Assembly: GCA_934567355.1 (NCBI GenBank)
Contig: CAKTJC010000003.1
Span: forward strand, 71,251-135,250
Reading direction: 5' to 3'
DNA from: an uncultured Oscillospiraceae bacterium
GTDB taxonomy: Bacteria; Bacillota; Clostridia; Oscillospirales; Oscillospiraceae
Length of the DNA: 64,000 nt
Part shown: positions 16,948 to 26,390 of the stretch, one piece after another
Numbering within the stretch: the first letter of the stretch is position 1
How the letters are laid out: every line of letters starts with the position of its first letter
Made by a program: the position numbers and the translations under genes
Notes under the pieces: generated by a model
What the model was told of the DNA's origin: nothing
Databases searched by the model: none
The model's input: the letters and a program-made list of their open reading frames with translations, nothing else

Positions 16948-17921
16948 TACCAGATACCCCTTTCACCAAGTTTTCTGGACAGCCAGTTGGCCATCAGCAG
17001 GAAGAACACGCCGACAACGCTCTGGAACAGGCCGACGGCGGTGGTCAGGGAGAACTGCAGGCCCTTGATACCGGTCTTGTACACATAGGTGGCAATGACC
17101 TCGGCGACCCGGAGCACAAGGTTATTGGACATGGCGAAGGGACGGTCGAAGCCGCCGCCCAGGATATTGCCCAGGCTCATGATCAGCAGCACCACGATGG
17201 TGGGGCGGATGGAGGGCAGGGTGATGTTCCACATTTTGCGGAACCGGCCGGCGCCGTCCACCTCGGCGGCCTCGTAAAGCTCCTGGTTGATGCCGGCGAT
17301 GGCGGCCAGATACACAATGGAGTTCCAGCCGAAGCTCTGCCATACGCCCACGCCGATGTAGGTGCCCACCCAGTGGCTCTCGTCGTTGAGGAAGGGAACG
17401 GACTGACCGCCCAGCTTCTCGATGGCCATGTTCACCAGGCCGTCGCTGGGGGCAAACAGCTGCAGCGCCAGGCTGGAGATGATGACCCAGGACAGGAAGT
17501 GGGGCATGTAGGCGATGGCCTGAATGGTCTTCTTGAACTTCGGGAAGGGAAGCTCATTGAGGATCAGCGCGAAAATGATGGGGGCGGGGAAGCCGACGAT
17601 CAGATCCAGCAGATTCAGCCGGATGGTGTTGCGCAGGGCAAGGCGGAAGTCCCGGCTACTGAAGGCCTTGATGAAATATTCCATGCCGTTTTTCTTTGCC
17701 CAGGGCATTTCCCACACGGACATGTTCAGCTTGTACTTCTTGAAGGCGATCTGGATGTACACCATGGGGACGTACTTAAAAATCAGCAGATAAAGCAGCG
17801 GAAGCGCCAGCAGTGCATACAGCTGCCAATACCGCTTGATGTAGGGGCCAAAATCGCCGTGCTTTTTCCGCCGGGCAAGCTCGGATGCGGGGCCGGGCGT
17901 CACGTTTGTCAATTTTGCCAT
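16947..17921 (-). CDS. CUT1 ABC sugar permease (LplB/YteP-like)
   Basis: The 324-aa protein has a hydrophilic N-terminus, six membrane helices and the EAA motif AAEVDGAGRFRKMWNITLPS. I chose ATG 17921, six bases after AGGAGG; a TTG two codons upstream is in the same frame but worse placed. It is the first gene of the minus-strand operon permease-permease-binding protein. The divergent AraC regulator is the likely controller. Confidence 0.92.
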   Translation of the reverse strand: MAKLTNVTPGPASELARRKKHGDFGPYIKRYWQLYALLALPLLYLLIFKYVPMVYIQIAFKKYKLNMSVWEMPWAKKNGMEYFIKAFSSRDFRLALRNTIRLNLLDLIVGFPAPIIFALILNELPFPKFKKTIQAIAYMPHFLSWVIISSLALQLFAPSDGLVNMAIEKLGGQSVPFLNDESHWVGTYIGVGVWQSFGWNSIVYLAAIAGINQELYEAAEVDGAGRFRKMWNITLPSIRPTIVVLLIMSLGNILGGGFDRPFAMSNNLVLRVAEVIATYVYKTGIKGLQFSLTTAVGLFQSVVGVFFLLMANWLSRKLGERGIW

Positions 17922-17956
17922 TGCCAACCTCCTAATTTTGCGTTTTCTTGTGAATT

Positions 17957-17965
17957 ATTATATCA
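17957..17965 (-). promoter_or_regulatory. Extended -10 promoter for the CUT1 transporter operon
   Basis: On the minus strand TGA-TATAAT (TGN extended -10, hexamer at 17957-17962) lies 36 bases before the permease start. The -35 region matches consensus poorly, which is common for activator-dependent promoters such as those controlled by AraC-type regulators. The 303-base gap 17922-18224 contains only this and the divergent promoter. Confidence 0.6.
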
Positions 17966-18066
17966 GCATCCTCCCGTCACTTCTTATCAGAAATTGCGCT
18001 TTTTGCTTTCATAAATTGCTTGATTTTACAAAAATTTAATTTCTCTCTGAAAAAAATTATTGGATA

Positions 18067-18095
18067 TTGCAAGGCTGCGCCGGATGTGTTATAGT
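18067..18095 (+). promoter_or_regulatory. Promoter of the araC-type regulator / GH operon
   Basis: TTGCAA (18067-18072) and TATAGT (18090-18095) are separated by 17 bases, with a TG one base before the -10. It points toward the AraC gene 130 bases away. The AT-rich segment between this and the divergent promoter is where regulator sites would be expected. Confidence 0.6.
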
Positions 18096-18224
18096 ATTCC
18101 TGTTCATTTATTCCGCATTCGAAGAAAAAACACGGCTGAATTTGTTATATCCTCCAAAATCGCCCGTTTTTTTCAATGGCAATAATTGAGAAATTCGTCA
18201 AAATGCTCCAGGAGGTGCTGACCC

Positions 18225-19193
18225 ATGGCACAGAGCAAGTCCGTTCCCGCCCCCTTCCCCATCAGCCAGGAGACCATCGAGCAATTTTTGCTCAGGCAGC
18301 GCAAGCAGAATTTCGTCCGCTCCCTGTCCGATGACCGGGAGTCCGATATGTTCCAGCCCAATACCAGCCTGCGCCTGTGGTACAACGATACCATGCTCTC
18401 CTACGCGCCCCACTGGCACAGCGCCTTTGAGATGATCGCGCCCATGGAGGGAAATTACCTGGCCACCGTATCCGGCCAGACCTTCGAGTTGTCGCCGGGG
18501 GATATTTTCCTGATCCCCAGCGGCGAGCCCCATTCCCTCACCGCTCCCACCCGGGGTGCGCGGTTCATCTTCCTGTTCGAGTTCGACCAGATCCTGGCGG
18601 TGAAGGGCACCTCCTTCCTGGCCTCCTGCATGAGCCGCCCCATGCTGATCAACCGCAGCACCTGCCCCGCCGTGTATGCCGAGGAGGCGGCGCTGTTTGG
18701 CGAGATCTGCACGCAGTACCTCCGGGACGACGGCCTGCGGGACATCACCATCTATTCAAAGCTCCTGAGCCTGTTCATCACCTATGGCCAGGTGCACCTG
18801 AATACGGGCGGCGCCGCCGTGCCCCAGCTGCCCCATTCCAGCGTCCGCAATTACGCCGAGCGGTTCGACGCGGTGTTCAACTATCTGGACCGGCACTTCG
18901 CCGAGGACCTGACGCTGGAGGATGTGGCGGCGGTGGCGGGCTTTTCCAAATTCCATTTCTCCCGCACCTTCAAGCAGCTCTCCGGCAGCAATTTTTATGA
19001 GTACCTGTGCCACCGGCGGATCAAATCCTCAGAGAGCCTGCTGATGCAGCCGGGAATGTCCATTTCCCAGATCGCGCTGCAGTCCGGCTTTTCCAGCGTA
19101 TCCACCTTCAACCGCACCTTCAAGAAGATGAAGGGCTGCACCCCCACCCAGTACCGGGGCATGTTCCATGTCCACCGGAACCGCCATGAATAA
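18225..19193 (+). CDS. AraC-family transcriptional regulator with cupin sensor domain
   Basis: The 322-aa protein has an N-terminal cupin-like sugar-sensing domain (HWHSAFEMIAPMEG..., SPGDIFLIPSGEPH) and a C-terminal double helix-turn-helix (about 225-315; LEDVAAVAGFSKFHFSRTFK and ISQIALQSGFSSVSTFNRTFK). ATG 18225 follows AGGAGGTG. It sits between the divergent transporter operon and the plus-strand YesL/GH115/GH43 genes and leads the latter. It probably activates both sets in response to a xylan-derived oligosaccharide; the effector is inferred. Confidence 0.9.
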   Translation: MAQSKSVPAPFPISQETIEQFLLRQRKQNFVRSLSDDRESDMFQPNTSLRLWYNDTMLSYAPHWHSAFEMIAPMEGNYLATVSGQTFELSPGDIFLIPSGEPHSLTAPTRGARFIFLFEFDQILAVKGTSFLASCMSRPMLINRSTCPAVYAEEAALFGEICTQYLRDDGLRDITIYSKLLSLFITYGQVHLNTGGAAVPQLPHSSVRNYAERFDAVFNYLDRHFAEDLTLEDVAAVAGFSKFHFSRTFKQLSGSNFYEYLCHRRIKSSESLLMQPGMSISQIALQSGFSSVSTFNRTFKKMKGCTPTQYRGMFHVHRNRHE

Positions 19194-19213
19194 GGAGCAG
19201 GAGGAGATCTATA

Positions 19214-19993
19214 ATGAGGAAGAAAAACGCAGAGCCCGCGCTGCTGACGGATCAGGAGCCGGCAAAGAAGCGCGGACTGATGCGCGTGATCGAGCTGATC
19301 GACCGGGACAGCGGAAAATTCTTCAAGGCAGGGCTGCTGGCGCTGCCGGGAATGGCGCTGTTCTTTGCGGCGGTGCAGGTGGCGCTGGCCAATGCCGCCC
19401 CGGTGCTGCTGCTCGCCTGCATCCCCATCGGCATGCTCACCGCCCCGGCAATGGCCGGCGCGGTGGACACGGTGCTGCGCAGCAAGCGCGACGAAGTGGG
19501 CTGGTGGTGGTGGGATACCTACAAGGCGGTGTACAAGCGGAATTTTGTGCCCTCCCTGCTCCCCGGCGCCATCGGCGGCCTGGTGACCGCCGGTCAGATC
19601 TACTGCCTGTACTACCTGAGCACCCTGACCGATGCCTCCGGGGAATTTCTGATGCTGCTCATCGCCGTCACCATGTCCACGGGGCTGGCGCAGTTCTATT
19701 TCCCCATGATGGTCACCATGGAGCTGCCCTTTTTTGCGCTGGTGCGCAATTGCTTTGCGCTGCTGCTGAGCCATCCGCTGCTGTCCCTGGCGGCGGCGCT
19801 GGTGCAGGTGGTATATTACGGCCTGATGATCACCTGGTTCCCCCTGACGCTGGTGATCCTGGTCCTGACCAGCGTGTGGCTGCCCATGCTGCTGGCCTAC
19901 AGCATTCTGTACGGTGCGCTGGATAAGCACCTGAATCTCACCGAAAGCTACGCCCAACATGTCCAGGAACAGTGGGGCGGGAAGGAGTCATAA
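19214..19993 (+). CDS. YesL-family (DUF624) membrane protein
   Basis: The 259-aa protein has a basic N-terminus and about six hydrophobic segments. It carries the YesL hallmark of a GAVDTVLRSKRDEVGWWWWDTYKAVYKRNF-type region between the second and third helices. YesL proteins are small membrane proteins habitually linked to CUT1 oligosaccharide transporters; their molecular role is not settled. It starts 20 bases after the AraC stop with a GGAGGAG site, and GH115 starts two bases after its stop, so the three are one transcript. Confidence 0.85.
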   Translation: MRKKNAEPALLTDQEPAKKRGLMRVIELIDRDSGKFFKAGLLALPGMALFFAAVQVALANAAPVLLLACIPIGMLTAPAMAGAVDTVLRSKRDEVGWWWWDTYKAVYKRNFVPSLLPGAIGGLVTAGQIYCLYYLSTLTDASGEFLMLLIAVTMSTGLAQFYFPMMVTMELPFFALVRNCFALLLSHPLLSLAAALVQVVYYGLMITWFPLTLVILVLTSVWLPMLLAYSILYGALDKHLNLTESYAQHVQEQWGGKES

Positions 19994-19995
19994 AA

Positions 19996-22830
19996 ATGGA
20001 TTTTCAGCTCAATGGAACCGAATATATCTATGTGGATCCGGCGGATTTCCCCGGGGTGGAGCGCATCGCCCACACCCTGGCCAGGGACATTGCCGCCGTC
20101 ACCGGCCATGAGCCCCGGGTCTGCCGGGAGAACGCGGATGCGCCGGTGATCCTCTGCGGCACGCTGGAGCATAGCGGCGTGATGCAGCAGCTGGCTGCCA
20201 GGGGGCAGCTGGATGGAAGCATCCGGGGCAGGCGGGAGGTCTACCAGATCGCGCTGTGCCGCCTGCACGGCCAGATCGCGCTGGTCATCTGCGGCAGCGA
20301 CAAGCGGGGCGCCATCTACGGCATGTTTGCCCTGTCGGAATACATCGGCGTCTCTCCCCTGTGCTTCTTCGGTGACGCCGCCCCGGTGCAGCGGGAGCAG
20401 GTGACCGTGGGGGAGGACATTGCGGTCATCTCCAAGGAGCCCAGCGTGAAATACCGGGGCTTTTTCATCAACGACGAGTGGCCCTGCTTCGGCACCTGGG
20501 CCACCCGGCACTACGGCGACGTGAACGCCAGGTGCTACGACCGGATCTTTGAGTTCCTGCTGCGCATGAAGGGCAATTACCTGTGGCCCGCCATGTGGTC
20601 CTCCTCCTTCCCCCTGGACGGCCCCGGCAGCGCCAACGAGGAGCTGGCGGATCTTTACGGCGTGGTGATGGGCTATTCCCACCACGAGCCCTGCCTGCGC
20701 GCCAGCGAGGAATGGGACAAGGTGCGCGGCGAGGGCAGCCGCTACGGCAACGCCTGGAATTTTGACCGCAATGAGCAGGGCCTGCTCAACTACTGGGAGG
20801 ATTCCCTCAAGCGCAGCGGCGGCTACGAGAACATCATCACCATCGGCATGCGGGGCGAGCGGGACAGCGCCATCCTGGGCGAGGGCTCTGCCCTGAAAAA
20901 CAACATCGACCTGCTGAAAAACGTCATTACCCACCAGCGGGCGCTGATCGAAAAGAACGTCCCCCGCAAGGCGACCCAGCTGCTGGCGCTCTATAAGGAA
21001 GTGGAGGCCTATTTCTACGGCGACGCGTCCACCCCCGGCCTGAAGGATTGGGACGAGCTGAAGGATGTGCTCTTCCTGCTCTGCGAGGATAATTTCGGCC
21101 ACCTGCGCACCGTGCCCCCCAGGGATATGGTGGATCATCCCGGCGGCTGGGGCATGTATTACCATTTTGACTATCACGGCGACCCCATCTCCTATGAGTG
21201 GGTGGACTCCACCCCCCTGGCGCAGACCTGGGAGGCCATGACCCAGGCCTGGGACTTCGGCATCCGGGAGCTGTGGGTGGTGAACGTGGGCGATCTGAAG
21301 CTCCACGAGGTGCCCCTGACCTATTTCATGCAGCTGGCCTATGATTTCGATGCCTGGGGCACCGGCCATCCGGAAAGCCCGGAGCGCTACCTGCAAAAAT
21401 ATGTAAAGCAGAATTTCCCCCAGGCGGACGATCCCCTGCGGCAGCAGATCGCCCGGGTTTTCCGGGACTACCTGACGCTCAGCAGCCTGCGCCGCCCGGA
21501 GGCCATGAACGCCGGCATTTACCACCCCTGCCACTACGGCGAGGCGGACCGGCTGCTGGCGCTGGCGGAGGACATCGAAGCCCGCTCCGCCCGGGTGCTG
21601 GACGCCCTGTGCCCCCGGGAGCGGGACGCCTACTACAGCATGATCCATTTCTCCGCCGCCGCTTCGGCGAATCTGTATAAGCTCCATCTGTACGCCGGGA
21701 AAAACCACCACTATGCCGCCCAGGGCAGGGTCGTTGCCAACCGGTACGCGGCGCTGTCCCAGAAGTGCATGGAGCGGGATCTGGAGCTGGCCGATGCCTT
21801 CGCCGCCTTCCGGGATGGCAAATGGGCGGGCATGGAGCTGGCACCCCACATCGGCTTCAACAAGTGGAACGAGGACGACAGCCGCTATCCGGTGCTGTGC
21901 CATGTGACCCCCATGCGCAAACCCAATATGAAGGTATCCCGCGCCGACCGGGAGGCGGTCGCCACCAAGAATTACGGCACGCCCACCGTCATTCGGGCGG
22001 ACTTCGAGCTTCCCGGCAGGGAGGAAATAAAAATCGAGATCGGAAACGGCGGTGTGGGCCGGTTCCGCTTTGCCGTCGCTCCCGCCCCCGGCGAGGAGAT
22101 CCCCGCCTGGCTCTGCGCGGACAAGTGGGAGGGCGACGTGGAGGAGCTGGAGACCGTCACCTTCACCTGCCGGAAGGAAGCCCTGCCGGCGGGCGGGGCC
22201 CGGTGCCGCCTGCTGGTCTCCGACGGGGACGCCAAGGTCGCCCTGGAATTTACCGCCCGGCAGGATGACCTTTCCGCCCTGCCGCCCCGGACCTTTGTGG
22301 CCCGGGAGGGTGTGATCTCCATGCGGGCGGAAAACTGGTGCGAAAAGCAGGATGTGCCCGGCGGCAGCTTCTATAAAATCGAGCATTACGGCAAATACGG
22401 CAGCGGCATGAAGGTCGCCCCCTCCACGGCGGCGTTCTCCGGCGCGGACGCGCCGGCTCTGCGCTATCGCTTCCGCATCGACCGGGCGGGGGACTACCGG
22501 GTGGAGCTGTTCACCGCCCCCAATAACCCCATTCAGATCGGCAGCTCCGTCCACCTGGGGCTGCTGGCACAGGGGCAGTTCCACGGCGTTCAGCTCCTTC
22601 CCGCCAGCTTCCGGGCAGGCGAAAACAGCGACCCCGACTGGGGCGTGGGCGTGCTTGATCAGATTCACACCGCTTCCCTGACGCTGCCCTTTGAGGCCGG
22701 CGTGCAGGAGATCACCGTCCTGGCCCAGGAGCCGGGCACCGTGCTGGAAAAGATCGAGATCCATCCCGCCGGTGCTGCCTCCCTCCCCTCCTACCTGGGC
22801 GCGCCCGAGTGTCCCCATACGGAGAAATAA
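19996..22830 (+). CDS. Glycoside hydrolase family 115 (xylan alpha-1,2-glucuronidase)
   Basis: The 944-aa protein matches GH115: an N-terminal alpha/beta domain with SDKRGAIYGMFALSEYIG, then RGFFINDEWP, MKGNYLWPAMW, GYSHHEPC and GMRGERD. GH115 removes (4-O-methyl)glucuronic acid from xylan or xylo-oligosaccharides. There is no signal peptide, so the enzyme should act in the cytoplasm on imported aldouronic oligosaccharides. A C-terminal beta-rich domain (about 760-940) is consistent with the family's final domain. ATG 19996 follows GGAAGGAG. The intracellular location and pairing with a transporter and GH43 define a complete import-and-digest route. Confidence 0.9.
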   Translation: MDFQLNGTEYIYVDPADFPGVERIAHTLARDIAAVTGHEPRVCRENADAPVILCGTLEHSGVMQQLAARGQLDGSIRGRREVYQIALCRLHGQIALVICGSDKRGAIYGMFALSEYIGVSPLCFFGDAAPVQREQVTVGEDIAVISKEPSVKYRGFFINDEWPCFGTWATRHYGDVNARCYDRIFEFLLRMKGNYLWPAMWSSSFPLDGPGSANEELADLYGVVMGYSHHEPCLRASEEWDKVRGEGSRYGNAWNFDRNEQGLLNYWEDSLKRSGGYENIITIGMRGERDSAILGEGSALKNNIDLLKNVITHQRALIEKNVPRKATQLLALYKEVEAYFYGDASTPGLKDWDELKDVLFLLCEDNFGHLRTVPPRDMVDHPGGWGMYYHFDYHGDPISYEWVDSTPLAQTWEAMTQAWDFGIRELWVVNVGDLKLHEVPLTYFMQLAYDFDAWGTGHPESPERYLQKYVKQNFPQADDPLRQQIARVFRDYLTLSSLRRPEAMNAGIYHPCHYGEADRLLALAEDIEARSARVLDALCPRERDAYYSMIHFSAAASANLYKLHLYAGKNHHYAAQGRVVANRYAALSQKCMERDLELADAFAAFRDGKWAGMELAPHIGFNKWNEDDSRYPVLCHVTPMRKPNMKVSRADREAVATKNYGTPTVIRADFELPGREEIKIEIGNGGVGRFRFAVAPAPGEEIPAWLCADKWEGDVEELETVTFTCRKEALPAGGARCRLLVSDGDAKVALEFTARQDDLSALPPRTFVAREGVISMRAENWCEKQDVPGGSFYKIEHYGKYGSGMKVAPSTAAFSGADAPALRYRFRIDRAGDYRVELFTAPNNPIQIGSSVHLGLLAQGQFHGVQLLPASFRAGENSDPDWGVGVLDQIHTASLTLPFEAGVQEITVLAQEPGTVLEKIEIHPAGAASLPSYLGAPECPHTEK

Positions 22831-22842
22831 CGGAGGGCGTGC

Positions 22843-24279
22843 ATGAAAGATCAGGTATTCAATCCCTACCTTCCCAGCTATGAATACGTGCCGGACGGGG
22901 AGCCCCGGGCCTTTGGGGACCGGCTGTATGTTTACGGCAGCCACGATGCCTTCGGCGGGGCGGGATATTGCGAAAATGACTATGTGGGCTGGTCCGCGCC
23001 GCTGAGCGACCTTTCGGACTGGCGGTGCGAAGGGGTGATCTACCCCGCTGCCCGGGATCCCCAGAATACGGACGGGCGGATGAAGCTCTTTGCCCCGGAC
23101 GCGGTGCAGGGGCCGGACGGGCGCTACTACCTGTACTATTCCCTGAACGGCTCCAGCCTGGTGAGCGTCGCCGTGTGCGGCAGCCCCATGGGAGAGTTCG
23201 AGTTTTACGATTTTGTCCGCTGGCCGGACGGCACCCCCCTGGGCAGCCGGGAGGGGGAGATCAGCTGCTTCGACCCCGGCGTGCTGGCGGACGGGGAGGA
23301 TATTTACCTCTACACCGGCTTTGCCCCGGGCCCCGGCTGGCTGTATGACCTGCTGAGCAAAAACGGCCGCCGGATGGAGGGCGCCTACTGCACCGCCCTG
23401 GAGCCGGATATGCGCACCGTGCGCCGCGCGCCGGTGCTGATCGCGCCCAGCGTCTGGCGCGAAAAGGGCACCGGCTTCGAAGGGCACGCCTTTTATGAGG
23501 CCAGCAGCATCCGAAAGATCGGGGAAGTTTACTATTTCGTCTATTCCTCCATCCTCAGCCATGAGCTGTGCTATGCCACGAGCCGGTATCCCGACCGGGA
23601 TTTCCGCTTCGACGGCACCCTGGTGAGCATCGGCGACATCGGCCTGAAGAGCAATACCGAGGCGCTGAACTACACCGGCAATACCCACGGCGGCATGGTG
23701 CAGCTGGGGCAGCAGTGGTACATCTTCTACCACCGGCAGACCAATAAGCAGTGCTGCGCCCGCCAGGGCTGTGCCGAGCCCATCACCATCCTGCCGGACG
23801 GCTCCATCCCCCAGGCGGAGCTGACCAGCTGCGGCCTGAACGGCGGCCCCCTGAGAGGCATCGGTACCTACGAGGCGCGGATTGCCTGCCATCTGGGCTT
23901 CCGGGAGCCCAGCTTCGGCTACGGGGAGCCTCACGAAAAGGACACCGCCCATCCCTTCTTCACCCAGTCCGGCGGCGACCGGGAGGACAGCCCCGACCAG
24001 TACATTGCCAATATGTCCGACGGCGCATGGTGCGGCTTCAAATATTTTGATTTCCGCGGCGCGTCAAGGCTCACCGTCACCACCCGGGGCGACGCCCGGG
24101 GCACTCTGTCCGTCTCCACCGAGCGGGGCGGCGCGCCCTTCGTCCGGATCCCTGTTGCCCCCGGCAGCCGGTGGCACCCGTCTGATGCCGCTTTTGCGCC
24201 CCTGACGGGCGTACACGCCCTGTACTTCACCTATACCGGCACCGGCACGATGGACTTCCGGGATTTTACTATTGCATAA
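22843..24279 (+). CDS. Glycoside hydrolase family 43 (beta-xylosidase/arabinofuranosidase-like)
   Basis: The 478-aa protein is a five-bladed GH43 enzyme. It shows an early aspartate region (GDRLYVYGSHD), APDAVQGPDGRYYLYYS with the pKa-modulating Asp, and the acid Glu in FYEASSIRKIGEVYYFVYS. The C-terminal 130 residues look like a CBM6-type beta sandwich. No signal peptide is present. It follows GH115 by 12 bases with GGAGG and should clip xylose or arabinose from oligosaccharides after glucuronate removal. The exact specificity cannot be read from sequence alone. Confidence 0.88.
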   Translation: MKDQVFNPYLPSYEYVPDGEPRAFGDRLYVYGSHDAFGGAGYCENDYVGWSAPLSDLSDWRCEGVIYPAARDPQNTDGRMKLFAPDAVQGPDGRYYLYYSLNGSSLVSVAVCGSPMGEFEFYDFVRWPDGTPLGSREGEISCFDPGVLADGEDIYLYTGFAPGPGWLYDLLSKNGRRMEGAYCTALEPDMRTVRRAPVLIAPSVWREKGTGFEGHAFYEASSIRKIGEVYYFVYSSILSHELCYATSRYPDRDFRFDGTLVSIGDIGLKSNTEALNYTGNTHGGMVQLGQQWYIFYHRQTNKQCCARQGCAEPITILPDGSIPQAELTSCGLNGGPLRGIGTYEARIACHLGFREPSFGYGEPHEKDTAHPFFTQSGGDREDSPDQYIANMSDGAWCGFKYFDFRGASRLTVTTRGDARGTLSVSTERGGAPFVRIPVAPGSRWHPSDAAFAPLTGVHALYFTYTGTGTMDFRDFTIA

Positions 24280-24284
24280 ACGAT

Positions 24285-24424
24285 GGGACTGCTGCAAAAT
24301 AGAAATCTGTGAAAATACACCTTTCTAAAAGTTAGAAATAGCGGTAGAAATCGCGAAACAATCGTGATTTCTACCGCTAAATTATTAGAACGGTTTTCTA
24401 AAAAATCTATTTTGCAACAGTCCC
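24285..24424. repeat. 140-bp palindromic element (MITE-like / bidirectional terminator)
   Basis: The ends GGGACTG-C/T-TGCAAAATAG form an 18-bp terminal inverted repeat with one mismatch. Inside, a near-perfect 17-bp stem (24339-24355 with 24363-24379) with a seven-base loop makes the whole unit one long hairpin. GAT is present directly outside each end, a possible 3-bp target duplication. It lies between convergent genes, so it may also stop transcription from both sides. Confidence 0.7.
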
Positions 24425-24445
24425 GATTTTGTACTTGGCAGGCGA

Positions 24446-25324
24446 TTACAGATTGCTCTCTCTCCGGCTGGCGGTTTTGCGCAGCCAGTTGCCCACATCG
24501 GTCAGGGCGAGGAGCAGCGCCACCAGAAAGGCACCGGGGATGAGGATGATCCACCAGCTGCCTGTCATCAGGGCGCGCTCGGACAGCGAGAGCATGCTGC
24601 CCCAGGACACCGTGTCCACGCTCAGACCCATGCCCAGAAAGCTCAGGGTGGATTCCGCCACGATGGCGCTGCGCACGTTCATCACCACCATGAACATGAT
24701 GGAGGAAATGAAATTCGGCGCCAGGTGCTGCCGCAGGATGTGCCGGAAGCTGCCGCCCATGGCCTGGGAGGCCACCACATATTCGCTGGCGCGCAGCTGC
24801 CGGACCTCCGTGCGCACCACCTTGGCGATGGAGTACCAGCCGGTCACGCCGATGATCACCGCAATGGACACCGGCGTCGCCTTGCCCCAGATGGCCTGAA
24901 GGAAGAGCACCACCAGCAGCTCCGGCACGCTGAGCAGAATTTCCGTCAGGCGCATCAGCACGCCGTCCACCGCCGGGGCGGATACGCCGCTGACCGCCCC
25001 GTACACCACGGCAATGGCGGTGGAAATGGCGGCGGCGAAAAAGCCGATGAACAGCGATACCCGCCCGCCGTGCCAGATGCAGCGGAAGAGGTCGCGCCCC
25101 AGACTGTCCGTGCCGAAGGGAAATTGGGCGCAGGGCGCCCGGGAGGTGTTCAGAAGATCCAGATAGCCCGCGTCGCCGGGGGCGATCAACGGCGCGGCCA
25201 GGCACGCCGCCGCCAGCAGCCCCAGCACCAGCAGGGAGAGCACCGGCGGACGCCGCCGGAATTTCGGGGCGGGCGTCTGCTCCGCCCGGGTGCGGATGCC
25301 CACCAATTCAAAGGGATTACTCAT
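24446..25324 (-). CDS. Oligopeptide/dipeptide ABC transporter permease (OppC/DppC type)
   Basis: The 292-aa protein has about six membrane segments, the OppC N-terminal pattern (LAAPLIAPG...FPFGTDSLGRDLF) and the EAA loop with ASQAMGGSFRHILRQHLAPN. ATG 25324 overlaps the stop of the partner permease (ATGA). It is the last gene of the minus-strand transporter set and pairs with the OppB-like protein to form the channel. Confidence 0.92.
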   Translation of the reverse strand: MSNPFELVGIRTRAEQTPAPKFRRRPPVLSLLVLGLLAAACLAAPLIAPGDAGYLDLLNTSRAPCAQFPFGTDSLGRDLFRCIWHGGRVSLFIGFFAAAISTAIAVVYGAVSGVSAPAVDGVLMRLTEILLSVPELLVVLFLQAIWGKATPVSIAVIIGVTGWYSIAKVVRTEVRQLRASEYVVASQAMGGSFRHILRQHLAPNFISSIMFMVVMNVRSAIVAESTLSFLGMGLSVDTVSWGSMLSLSERALMTGSWWIILIPGAFLVALLLALTDVGNWLRKTASRRESNL

Positions 25325-26346
25325 TGCGCCGCCTCCCACTGCCGCGCCTGGGCGGCGCGAATGCGGGGGTCGATCCGCTCGTTGACGATCTGCCCCAGCA
25401 GATTGCAGAAGATCACCGTGACCCCGGTGAGCATGGCCAGCACCATGAGCATATTGTAGTCCGCCAGCCGCGCCGCCTCATAGGAGAGGGTGCCGAGGCC
25501 GGGGTAAGAAAATACCGTTTCCACAATGTAGGTGCCGCCCAGAATATGGGGCACGGAGATGGCCATCAGGCTGATGTAGGTGGGCAGGGTGTTGCGCAGG
25601 CAGTGGCGGAAGAGGATCTTCCCCTTGCCGAGCCCCTTGCACTTGCACAGCAGCACATACTCCGCCCGGGCTTCCTCCAGCAGCTTGTTGCGGATCAGGT
25701 AGGCATAGTACCATAAATGCCCCAGAATCACCACCGTCAGCGGCAGAATCAGGTGGATCGCCCGGTCGGCCAGGTCGGCGGAATTGCCCACACTGTACGC
25801 CCCGGAGCTGGGCAGCCACCGCAGCCGGACGCAGAAGATAAGGATCAGCACCAGCGACAGCCAGAATTCCGGAATGCAGCTGAGCACCGTGCCCAGGCGG
25901 CACAGGAGCCTGTCCAGCCAGCCGTCCTCCCGCCAGGCGCACAGCACCCCCAGCAGCAGGCTGCCGCCGAAGGTGAGCACAAAGCCCAGCCCGCCCAGGA
26001 TCAGGGTATTGCCCATGCGCCCCGCAATCACGGCGGTGACGCGCTGCTTATACTTATACGAGATGCCGAAGTCTCCCTGCACCGCGCCCTTCAGCCAGCG
26101 CAGATACTGCACGCCGATGGGCGCGTTCAGCCCCAGCCGCTCCCGCGCCGCGTCCTTCTCCGCCGTGCTCATTTTCTCGGTGCGGTCGCCGTAATAAGCC
26201 AGCAGCGGATCGGTGGGCGTCAGCCGCGAAAGAAAAAACACCGCCGCCGACAGCACCATCACGCTGACCAAAAACACCGCCGCCTTTTTGCCGTAATAGG
26301 AAATCAGATTCTTTTTCATGGTCAAGTTGTCCTTAAGTTTTTGCAT
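25321..26346 (-). CDS. Oligopeptide/dipeptide ABC transporter permease (OppB/DppB type)
   Basis: The 341-aa protein starts with a membrane anchor and a 'SRLTPTDPL' segment typical of OppB. It carries the EAA-type loop CKCKGLGKGKILFRHCLRNTLP and ends with LLGQIVNERIDPRIR. ATG 26346 follows GGGGAGG at good spacing; the frame is open 11 codons further upstream without a better start. An 80-base gap with hairpins separates it from the ATPase genes, while it overlaps the OppC gene. Confidence 0.92.
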   Translation of the reverse strand: MQKLKDNLTMKKNLISYYGKKAAVFLVSVMVLSAAVFFLSRLTPTDPLLAYYGDRTEKMSTAEKDAARERLGLNAPIGVQYLRWLKGAVQGDFGISYKYKQRVTAVIAGRMGNTLILGGLGFVLTFGGSLLLGVLCAWREDGWLDRLLCRLGTVLSCIPEFWLSLVLILIFCVRLRWLPSSGAYSVGNSADLADRAIHLILPLTVVILGHLWYYAYLIRNKLLEEARAEYVLLCKCKGLGKGKILFRHCLRNTLPTYISLMAISVPHILGGTYIVETVFSYPGLGTLSYEAARLADYNMLMVLAMLTGVTVIFCNLLGQIVNERIDPRIRAAQARQWEAAQ

Positions 26347-26390
26347 ATGATCCTCCCCTGAAAGGAGGAGGCGGCGCATACAATGCGCCG

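Noticed and set aside
19948-23952. A 1334-codon open frame on the minus strand opposite YesL, GH115 and GH43
   Set aside because: It is antisense to three well-supported genes, has no recognisable domain and a Gly/Ala/His-rich composition typical of shadows of GC-rich genes.
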